Of a stretch of DNA of 8,210 bases, positions 1 to 4,201 are shown in pieces (positions within the stretch are counted from its first letter, which is position 1; every line of letters begins with the position of its first letter). The notes below the pieces were generated by a model. It was not told the DNA's origin. It ran no database searches and saw only the letters and a list, made by a program, of their open reading frames with translations. The stretch is from Achromobacter sp. Its GTDB lineage: Bacteria > Pseudomonadota > Gammaproteobacteria > Burkholderiales > Burkholderiaceae_B. The position numbers and the translations under genes were made by a program. Location of the stretch: NCBI GenBank assembly GCA_003454835.1, contig DMTA01000555.1:1-8210 (forward strand), given 5' to 3'.

Positions 1-137
1 TCAACGGCATGAAGAGCTGGTTCACCGTGGCTTTCCCGGAATTCTGGCTGTTTTTCCTCGGCGCGCTGTTCATCCTCGTGACCCTGTACTTGCCCAAGGG
101 CCTGGTCGGCCTGTGGAACAAAAGGAGCCAGCCATGA
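1..137 (+). CDS. urtC: UrtC, urea ABC transporter permease (3' end only)
   Basis: The frame is open from the left edge (first full codon at 3) to TGA at 135-137, giving the last 44 residues. They hold one hydrophobic segment (about FPEFWLFFLGALFILVTLYL) followed by PKGLVGLW and a basic tail. The ending resembles the C-terminus of branched-chain amino acid/urea-type permeases of the LivM/UrtC family, where the last membrane helix is followed by an L-P-K-G-L/V motif. UrtC is one of two inner-membrane permeases that, with UrtB, the binding protein UrtA and the ATPases UrtD and UrtE, import urea or short-chain amides. The stop codon overlaps the start of the following ATPase gene (ATGA at 134-137), the usual sign of translational coupling in an operon. 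A LivM-type amino acid permease is the alternative; the urtD-like neighbour favours urtC. Confidence 0.78.
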   Translation, partial: NGMKSWFTVAFPEFWLFFLGALFILVTLYLPKGLVGLWNKRSQP

Positions 138-409
138 GAGGCCTGCCCCCGGTACACCCGGAGTTCATGCTCGAACCTGCCTTCGACCCGCAGGGTACCG
201 GCCGTGACGCCATAGGCCTGGGCCATGCCCGGGTACCTGGCCTGGACGCGCGGCACGGCACCGTGCTGAGCCTTGAAGAGGTAAGCGTCAGTTTCGATGG
301 GTTCAAGGCGCTCAATGCGCTGACGCTGTATATCGGCGTGGGCGAGCTGCGCTGCATCATCGGCCCGAACGGCGCCGGCAAGACCACGATGATGGACGTG
401 ATCACCGGC
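134..409 (+). pseudogene. urtD: UrtD, urea ABC transporter ATPase, truncated after Walker A
   Basis: ATG at 134 overlaps the urtC stop and has a strong ribosome binding site (AAAGGAG, 121-127). The first 92 residues are a long N-terminal extension (about 1-45) and then a normal ABC ATPase start: LSLEEVSVSFDGFKALN (about 46-61) and the Walker A motif GPNGAGKTT at residues 77-85, followed by MMDVITG. After G92 (407-409) similarity to the family ends. The frame continues with about 27 residues that read the antisense of an H-NS-family gene, to TAG at 491-493. The chimeric product of about 119 residues lacks the Q-loop, ABC signature, Walker B and H-loop and cannot hydrolyse ATP. UrtD normally has roughly 250-280 residues. 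As written, the urea transporter lacks one of its two ATPase subunits. The break is either a true rearrangement or an assembly error. Confidence 0.82.
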
Positions 410-507
410 TTGCGGCGCTTCGTCTGGAGGACTTCCGCCTTCTTTTGGAGCTTGTTGATTTCCTTTTCGATCTTTGCTTGCAGAGCTGCGTAGGTTTCTC
501 GGGCCAT
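391..507 (-). pseudogene. H-NS-family nucleoid protein, 5' fragment only
   Basis: On the minus strand an ATG at 505-507 is preceded by AGGA about 8 bases upstream (in CAGGAATAAACC). It encodes a highly charged helix beginning MARETYAALQAKIEKEINK and continuing through KLQKKAEVLQTKRRKPVI. This matches the N-terminal coiled-coil oligomerisation region of the betaproteobacterial H-NS histone family (BpH3/BprA-like). Only about 35-39 residues remain. The frame then continues to base 70 but reads the antisense of urtD, so the tail is spurious. The C-terminal DNA-binding domain (the AT-hook-like motif of this family) is absent. A fragment like this, if made, could in principle mix with full-length H-NS paralogues, but that is speculation. 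The start and RBS are intact, so the 5' end of the gene is genuine and the break is at its 3' side. Confidence 0.75.
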
Positions 508-607
508 GGTTTATTCCTGATTATGGAACTGCTTTAATCGCCGGCGAAGTTATGTTTATTTGTTGTGCTTCGCATAATACAGAATTTAAGTCGGGGAATC
601 GCGATTC
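508..607 (-). promoter_or_regulatory. Upstream region of the H-NS-like gene with a 12-bp palindrome
   Basis: This stretch is AT-rich compared with the rest of the window. Reading toward the H-NS-like start there is a TATTAT hexamer (574-579, minus strand) that could be a -10 element. No good -35 is visible. At the place where it should lie is a perfect 12-bp palindrome, GAATCGCGATTC (596-607), which could be an operator overlapping the promoter. An inverted pair GCGAAG/CTTCGC (544-549 and 568-573) lies in the presumed 5' untranslated region. The promoter assignment is tentative. Confidence 0.35.
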
Positions 608-757
608 TCAGACCAATTACTTTGTATCAAAAGGGCGGGAAGGCTTATCGCCTGCGGGTTGCCGCAGTTTCCACAACATAGGAAGCAATATCTTAAATTT
701 GGGACAAACTGAAACAACCCGCTGCTTGGCTTACGGGGTTGGCTAGTGAAGCGTCGA

Positions 758-768
758 TTGTCGGACAA
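758..768. promoter_or_regulatory. GntR-like operator candidate TTGTCGGACAA
   Basis: TTGTC-G-GACAA is a perfect 5-1-5 inverted repeat. It fits the general GntR-family operator pattern (yGTm-N0/1-kACr) that I recall for FadR/FCD-type regulators. No GntR gene is present in the window, so the target and regulator are unknown. Confidence 0.25.
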
Positions 769-875
769 CCGCGAGATCGGCACTGCGCTTGGCGAAATCG
801 GTAACGTGCAAGGTGAGGCGGGAACTATCGGCGTACCTTGGGCGTCAATATTCGCGCGCGTTAAGCGTGCTGAAT

Positions 876-904
876 TTGTCGCAAACGCATGCGTTATACA
901 TTAT
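876..904 (+). promoter_or_regulatory. Possible promoter around a 12-bp palindrome
   Basis: A perfect palindrome AACGCATGCGTT lies at 884-895. It sits between a weak -35 (TTGTCG, 876-881) and a weak -10 (CATTAT, 899-904) spaced by 17 bases. TATACA (895-900) is an alternative -10 with a TGAATT -35 (871-876) and an 18-base spacer. A palindrome between the two hexamers is a common place for a repressor site. No gene of good quality follows directly, so this is a weak call. Confidence 0.2.
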
Positions 905-930
905 GGCTTTGTGACCCCTCTGCAGTGGTA

Positions 931-961
931 TACCCCTTGTACAACGGGGGTACCGTCCCCC
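931..961. repeat. Overlapping inverted repeats TACCCC/GGGGTA and GGGGG/CCCCC
   Basis: TACCCC (931-936) pairs with GGGGTA (947-952) around the palindrome TTGTACAA (937-944). The same G run (946-950) can instead pair with CCCCC (957-961) across a 6-base loop. The two stems exclude each other. No T tract follows, so an intrinsic terminator is unlikely; a protein-binding dyad or RNA switch remains possible. Confidence 0.3.
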
Positions 962-981
962 GGATTTCATTTTGTTGTCAG

Positions 982-991
982 GTCGTACGAC
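982..991. repeat. Perfect palindrome GTCGTACGAC
   Basis: A 10-bp perfect palindrome. Its core resembles operators reported for FCD-type GntR or TetR regulators. Nothing in the window identifies a cognate protein. Confidence 0.25.
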
Positions 992-1035
992 GACTTAAAA
1001 AGGCGTTTTGGCTGGCAACCGCGCCCTGGCGCAAT

Positions 1036-1059
1036 TACTTAACTTGGTACTTAACTTGT
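1036..1059. repeat. 12-bp-period tandem repeat (TACTTAACTTG)
   Basis: TACTTAACTTG occurs at 1036-1046 and again at 1048-1058, a period of 12 with a single intervening base (G). The sequence is AT-rich and lies just after the dyad GCGCC-CT-GGCGC (1021-1032). Confidence 0.7.
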
Positions 1060-1113
1060 TGCCCGGTATGCCGCCTCCAACTGTTTGGGCGAGATAATGC
1101 GAGACCATTTTGT

Positions 1114-1155
1114 CCCGCATGCAATGCCACATTCCCCGCATGCAATGCCACATTC
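1114..1155. repeat. Perfect 21-bp tandem duplication
   Basis: The unit, beginning CCCGCATGCAATGCC and ending ACATTC, occurs twice without any mismatch at 1114-1134 and 1135-1155. A more degenerate third copy (ATGCGAGACCATTTTGTCC, about 1097-1115) precedes them. Arrays of about 20-bp repeats next to each other are typical of transposase or tyrosine-recombinase binding arrays at element ends (IS21 family, RIT-type elements) but also occur as operators. No transposase or recombinase gene is present here. Confidence 0.85.
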
Positions 1156-1192
1156 GCCGCTGCGGCGAACCGCGACTTTTGGTGTTCGCCGC
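1153..1192. repeat. Three-arm GC-rich inverted repeat
   Basis: TTCGCCGC (1153-1160) is followed at once by its complement GCGGCGAA (1162-1169). The 9-base arm GCGGCGAAC (1162-1170) is also perfectly complementary to GTTCGCCGC (1184-1192) with a 13-base loop. The central arm can thus pair to either side. No T run follows the last arm, so it is not a standard intrinsic terminator. It lies about 90 bases upstream of tldD and would be in its 5' leader if transcription starts near 1100. Confidence 0.6.
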
Positions 1193-1279
1193 GACGCCGG
1201 GCCCGTGTCGGCGGTACGATACGGTCTTGAGCGCCATGACGCGCGTGCGCGGCCCCGGTGCCGTTCCTGAACTGAGCCT

Positions 1280-2740
1280 ATGAAAATCATCGATCCCGCC
1301 ATTGCTTCCCTGGCCACCGCCAAATCCCTTCTGCTGGACCCCTGGGGTCTGACCGAAGCGGACATGGCGCGGGCACTGGGTGAAATCTTCACCCACAAGG
1401 TCGATTACGCCGACCTGTACTTCCAGTACACGCGCAGTGAAGGCTGGAGCCTTGAAGAAGGGATTGTGAAGACGGGCAGTTTCTCCATCAGCCAGGGCGT
1501 GGGCGTGCGGGCCGTCAGCGGTGAAAAGACCGCATTCGCCTATTCCGATTCCCTCTCTCCCGAGGCGCTGCTGTCGTCGGCGCATGCCGTGCGCGGCATC
1601 GCGCGCCGCGGCGCGGGCAAGGTCAAGGTCGCCGCCCAGGTCGAGGCCGAGATCGGCCGCAGTCTTTATGCGGACATCGATCCCGTCGCCAGCCTGAGCG
1701 CGCCTGAAAAGGTCGCGCTGCTCGAGCGCATCGAGCGCATGGCGCGGGCGCGCGATCCCCATGTGATCCAGGTCATGGCCGGCTTGGGTGCGGAATATGA
1801 CGTGGTGCTGGTTGCAGGCAGCGATGGCCGCCTGGCCGCCGACGTGCGTCCGCTGGTGCGCCTGTCGCTTACCGTGATTGCCGAACGCAATGGCCGTCGC
1901 GAAATGGGCCACGCCGGCGGCGGCGGCCGGCTGGGTCTGGCCTACTTCACCGACGAGATGCTGCAGGGCTACGTCGAGCGCGCGGTGCACGAAGCCATGG
2001 TCAACCTCGAGGCGCGTCCGGCGCCGGCCGGTGAAATGACGGTTGTCCTGGGCTCGGGCTGGCCCGGCATCCTGCTGCACGAAGCCGTTGGTCACGGCCT
2101 GGAAGGCGACTTCAACCGCAAGGGCTCCAGCGTGTTCTCCGGTCGCGTCGGCGAGCGAGTGGCGTCCAAGGGTGTCACCGTGATCGACGACGGCACGATT
2201 CCCGACCGCCGCGGTTCGCTCAACATCGACGACGAGGGCAATGCCACTCAGCGCAATGTGCTGATCGAAGACGGCATCCTGCGCGGCTACATGCAGGACA
2301 CCCTGAATGCCCGTCTGATGAAGACCGCCGCCACCGGCAATGGGCGTCGCGAGTCCTTTGCGCACCTGCCCATGCCGCGCATGACCAACACGTACATGCT
2401 GGCCGGCGACAAGCCCGCCGACGAGATCGTGGCCTCGGTCAAGCGTGGCCTGTATGCCGTCAACTTCGGCGGCGGCCAGGTCGACATCACCAACGGCAAA
2501 TTCGTGTTCTCGGCCTCCGAGGCCTACATGATCGAGGACGGCAAGGTCACGTATCCGGTCAAGGGCGCCACGCTTATCGGCAACGGCCCGGACGCCATGA
2601 ACCGCGTCACCATGATCGGCAACGACCTGCAGCTCGACTCCGGCGTGGGTACGTGCGGCAAAGACGGCCAGAGTGTGCCTGTCGGCGTGGGCATGCCGAC
2701 GGTCCGCATGGAAGGCTTGACGGTCGGCGGCACGGCCTGA
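1280..2740 (+). CDS. tldD: TldD, metalloprotease of the TldD/PmbA family
   Basis: 486 residues from ATG 1280 to TGA 2738-2740, against 481 in E. coli TldD. The protein is collinear with TldD from the early DYADLYFQ block (about 42-49) and [18 protein letters not shown] (about 73-90). The zinc site is complete: HEAVGH at residues 267-272 (HExxxH, catalytic Glu268) and the third ligand Cys459 in GTCGKDGQ. The offset of five to E. coli His262/His266/Cys454 is constant. TldD forms a heterodimer with TldE (PmbA); the pair degrades unfolded peptides, matures microcin B17-type peptides and acts on the CcdA antitoxin. The pmbA gene is not in the window, as is common because the two genes are usually unlinked. 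The start fits the family length, but its ribosome binding site is weak (only TGAG nearby). No terminator follows directly; the attenuator hairpin at 2925-2952 could also end its transcript. Confidence 0.96.
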   Translation: MKIIDPAIASLATAKSLLLDPWGLTEADMARALGEIFTHKVDYADLYFQYTRSEGWSLEEGIVKTGSFSISQGVGVRAVSGEKTAFAYSDSLSPEALLSSAHAVRGIARRGAGKVKVAAQVEAEIGRSLYADIDPVASLSAPEKVALLERIERMARARDPHVIQVMAGLGAEYDVVLVAGSDGRLAADVRPLVRLSLTVIAERNGRREMGHAGGGGRLGLAYFTDEMLQGYVERAVHEAMVNLEARPAPAGEMTVVLGSGWPGILLHEAVGHGLEGDFNRKGSSVFSGRVGERVASKGVTVIDDGTIPDRRGSLNIDDEGNATQRNVLIEDGILRGYMQDTLNARLMKTAATGNGRRESFAHLPMPRMTNTYMLAGDKPADEIVASVKRGLYAVNFGGGQVDITNGKFVFSASEAYMIEDGKVTYPVKGATLIGNGPDAMNRVTMIGNDLQLDSGVGTCGKDGQSVPVGVGMPTVRMEGLTVGGTA

Positions 2741-2777
2741 CGCCATAATTGGGGGCGGCACGCGGCAAAAATCCGGC

Positions 2778-2806
2778 GTGACTCCCTCAAAAAACTGTGC
2801 TAGAGT
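2778..2806 (+). promoter_or_regulatory. Probable promoter of the aroG leader
   Basis: GTGACT (2778-2783, four of six matches to TTGACA) is followed after exactly 17 bases by TAGAGT (2801-2806, four of six matches to TATAAT), with an extended -10 TG at 2798-2799 (TGCTAGAGT). Transcription would start at about 2812-2814, directly before the leader ATG at 2815. The leader mRNA would then be leaderless or nearly so, which agrees with the lack of a Shine-Dalgarno sequence there. Confidence 0.5.
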
Positions 2807-2814
2807 CGGTCCCC

Positions 2815-2898
2815 ATGAAATTCGCGTCCCCCGCCTTTTATTTTTATTTTTTTGGTTTTCTGAAGCCGCTGGCGGAGGAAGGGACGCGCTCAATCTGA
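2815..2898 (+). CDS. Phe/Tyr-rich leader peptide of the aroG attenuator
   Basis: ATG 2815 to TGA 2896-2898 encodes 27 residues. It starts MKFASPA, then has the control block FYFYFFGF at residues 8-15 (codons 2836-2859: five Phe and two Tyr in eight), and ends in a hydrophilic tail (LKPLAEEGTRSI). Phe also occurs at residue 3. Such a run of one or two amino acids in a short frame upstream of a terminator and the matching biosynthetic gene is the mark of attenuator leader peptides such as PheL or TrpL. The peptide itself has no expected function; its translation reports Phe- and Tyr-tRNA charging. There is no clear Shine-Dalgarno sequence. The predicted transcription start is within about three bases of the ATG, so initiation may be leaderless. 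The alternative is a chance T-rich run. The matching RNA stems and the identity of the downstream gene make that unlikely. Confidence 0.82.
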   Translation: MKFASPAFYFYFFGFLKPLAEEGTRSI

Positions 2899-2952
2899 AG
2901 TTTGGACAGAATCCCCCCAAAAAAGCCGCCAGCAAATCTGGCGGCTTTTTTT
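2824..2952 (+). promoter_or_regulatory. Ribosome-mediated transcription attenuator of aroG
   Basis: Four RNA segments form exclusive stems. Segment 1 (2824-2835) pairs with segment 2: GCGTCCC (2824-2830) with GGGACGC (2881-2887), and CCGCC (2831-2835) with GGCGG (2871-2875), leaving an AGGAA bulge. The loop of this protector hairpin holds all the Phe/Tyr codons. Freed segment 2, GCTGGCGG (2868-2875), is perfectly complementary over 8 bases to CCGCCAGC (2926-2933), the left arm of the terminator; this is the antiterminator. If not captured, GCCGCCAG (2925-2932) pairs with CTGGCGGC (2938-2945) and terminates. A ribosome stalled at codons 8-15 covers segment 1 and favours the antiterminator, so aroG is made when Phe- or Tyr-tRNA is short. 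The stems are read directly from the sequence; folding energies were not computed. Confidence 0.78.
2919..2952 (+). terminator. Rho-independent terminator (attenuator) before aroG
   Basis: GCCGCCAG (2925-2932), loop CAAAT (2933-2937), CTGGCGGC (2938-2945), then seven T's (2946-2952). Six A's before the stem (2919-2924) extend it by A-U pairs and would let it also work for antisense transcripts. It lies only 34 bases before the aroG start, between promoter and gene, which fits an attenuator rather than the simple end of tldD. It may serve both roles. Confidence 0.93.
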
Positions 2953-2986
2953 ATGCCGCCGTGGCGGGCAACCCAGGAGCAGTACC

Positions 2987-4060
2987 GTGTCGCACAACAC
3001 CGATGACCTTCGTATTCGAGAAATCAAGGAACTGAATCCGCCCTCGCACGTGATGCGCGAGTTCGCCTGCACCAAGGAGGCGTCCGAGACCGTCTTCGCC
3101 GCCCGACAAGGCATGCACCGCATCCTGCACGGCATGGACGATCGCATGATCGTCGTGATCGGACCGTGTTCCATCCACGACACGCGGGCCGCCATCGAAT
3201 ACGCCAAGCGCTTGAAGCCCGTGCGCGACCGCCTCAGCGCCGACCTGGAAATCGTGATGCGGGTCTACTTCGAGAAGCCCCGCACGACCGTGGGCTGGAA
3301 GGGCCTGATCAACGATCCCGATCTGGACGGCAGTTTCGACATCAACAAGGGCGTGCGCGTGGCCCGCGAACTGCTGCTGGACATCAACAGCATGGGCCTG
3401 CCGGCGGGATGCGAATTCCTGGACATGATTACGCCGCAGTACATCGCGGATCTGGTCTCCTGGGGGGCGATCGGGGCGCGCACGACGGAAAGCCAGGTGC
3501 ACCGCGAGCTGGCGTCGGGCCTGTCGTGTCCGGTGGGATTCAAGAACGGCACGGACGGCAATGTGAAGATCGCCGTCGACGCGATCAAGGCGGCCTCGCA
3601 GCCGCACCATTTCCTGTCGGTGACCAAGGGCGGCCATTCGGCCATCGTGTCCACCGCGGGCAACGAGGATTGCCACGTGATCCTGCGCGGCGGCAAGACG
3701 CCGAACTACGACGCGGCCAGCGTGGATGCCGCGTGCCAGGACGTGTCCAAGGCCGGCCTCGCGCAGCGCATCATGGTCGATGCCAGCCACGCCAACAGCA
3801 GCAAGAAGCCGGAGAATCAGCCGCTGGTCGTCGAAGACGTGGCGCGCCAGATGGAAGCCGGCGACGCGCGCCTGGTCGGCGTCATGGTCGAAAGCCACCT
3901 GCTGGGCGGACGCCAGGACATGGTGCCGGGCCAGCCGCTGGTGTACGGCCAGAGCATCACCGACGGCTGCATCGATTGGGATGCGTCGGTCGCCGTGCTG
4001 GAGCGCCTGGCGCAGGCCGTGCGCGAACGCCGCCGCGTCGCGCTGACGTCGGGCAAGTAA
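2987..4060 (+). CDS. aroG: AroG, 3-deoxy-7-phosphoheptulonate (DAHP) synthase, type I
   Basis: 357 residues from GTG 2987 to TAA 4058-4060, with AGGAG at 2975-2979 seven bases before the start. The enzyme joins phosphoenolpyruvate and erythrose 4-phosphate, the first step of the shikimate pathway, in the cytoplasm. Numbering is identical to E. coli AroG: metal ligands Cys61 (in GPCSIHD, 59-65), His268, Glu302 and Asp326, and active-site Lys97 in YFEKPRTT. Residues I recall as lining the E. coli AroG Phe pocket are also kept (Asp6, Asp7, Ile10, Met147, Leu175, Leu179, Ser180, Phe209, Ser211, Val221), so feedback inhibition by Phe is likely. The gene stands alone behind a Phe/Tyr attenuator, giving control at both transcription and enzyme level. 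A Tyr-sensitive AroF-type enzyme is the alternative and cannot be fully excluded from residues alone. Confidence 0.96.
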   Translation: MSHNTDDLRIREIKELNPPSHVMREFACTKEASETVFAARQGMHRILHGMDDRMIVVIGPCSIHDTRAAIEYAKRLKPVRDRLSADLEIVMRVYFEKPRTTVGWKGLINDPDLDGSFDINKGVRVARELLLDINSMGLPAGCEFLDMITPQYIADLVSWGAIGARTTESQVHRELASGLSCPVGFKNGTDGNVKIAVDAIKAASQPHHFLSVTKGGHSAIVSTAGNEDCHVILRGGKTPNYDAASVDAACQDVSKAGLAQRIMVDASHANSSKKPENQPLVVEDVARQMEAGDARLVGVMVESHLLGGRQDMVPGQPLVYGQSITDGCIDWDASVAVLERLAQAVRERRRVALTSGK

Positions 4061-4201
4061 TTCGGGGAAGTCATTCCGGCAAGAAATTCCGGAAACTGGA
4101 GGGGATACCCGCCGCGCACTGTCAGCCTGGGGCGGTGTGCGGCGCAGCACGCGAGGCGGCGTAGAATATTCGGATTATCGAACCCGGGAAACCACGAGAT
4201 C
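4061..4201 (+). promoter_or_regulatory. aroG to FAD-oxidoreductase intergenic region with possible -10
   Basis: The gap is 141 bases. TAGAAT at 4162-4167 is a good -10 candidate, but the bases 17 upstream are GC-rich and no -35 stands out. ATTCCGG occurs twice (4074-4080 and 4085-4091), the second within the palindrome TTCCGGAA (4087-4094). No convincing terminator for aroG is visible. The ribosome binding site before 4202 is weak. Confidence 0.35.

Larger units (their letters stand above)
508..1279. other. Gene-poor intergenic region rich in dyads and repeats
   Basis: No reading frame here has a recognisable product, a good start site or backbone-like codon use. The longest candidates (for example a GTG-started frame at 746-1042) are short and unlike any family I know. 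The base composition is clearly lower in GC than the flanking genes up to about 1060 and returns to high GC just before tldD. The stretch holds a small hairpin CTGCGG-GTTG-CCGCAG (652-667), several perfect palindromes, GCGCC-CT-GGCGC (1021-1032) and two tandem repeats, listed separately. A GATAAT hexamer at 1093-1098 could be a -10 element for tldD, but it has no matching -35. I see no tRNA, no transposase and no CRISPR. It may be accessory DNA or the remnant of an element end. Confidence 0.6.

Noticed and set aside
70..399. C-terminal extension of the H-NS-like frame to base 70
   Set aside because: It reads the exact antisense of urtD and urtC, with no similarity to the H-NS family. It is only run-on past the junction.
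746..1042. 98-codon GTG-started frame in the intergenic region
   Set aside because: It has no recognisable family and no ribosome binding site, and it runs through several palindromes. It is probably not a gene.
508..1279. CRISPR array or tRNA gene
   Set aside because: There are only two perfect repeat units with no spacers, and no cloverleaf or T-loop signature was found on either strand.
1139..1283. A possible C-terminal remnant of a gene directly upstream of tldD
   Set aside because: One frame is open from 1140 to 1283 but its translation resembles no family I know, and the other two + frames are closed by stops between 1228 and 1275.
995..2935. A 646-codon minus-strand open frame across tldD
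   Set aside because: It is a composition shadow of a GC-rich gene. The product is rich in His, Arg, Asp and Ala without any known domain, and the + strand frame has a complete TldD zinc site.
2955..2968. GCCGCC-GT-GGCGGG just after the terminator as a second hairpin
   Set aside because: The two-base loop is too small for a full stem. GCCGCC could pair with the terminator's right arm, but that pairing would compete poorly with the 8-bp terminator stem.
2953..3006. A 17-codon frame starting in the terminator's T tract and overlapping the aroG start
   Set aside because: It has no ribosome binding site and no amino acid bias, and it is out of frame with aroG. It is likely chance.
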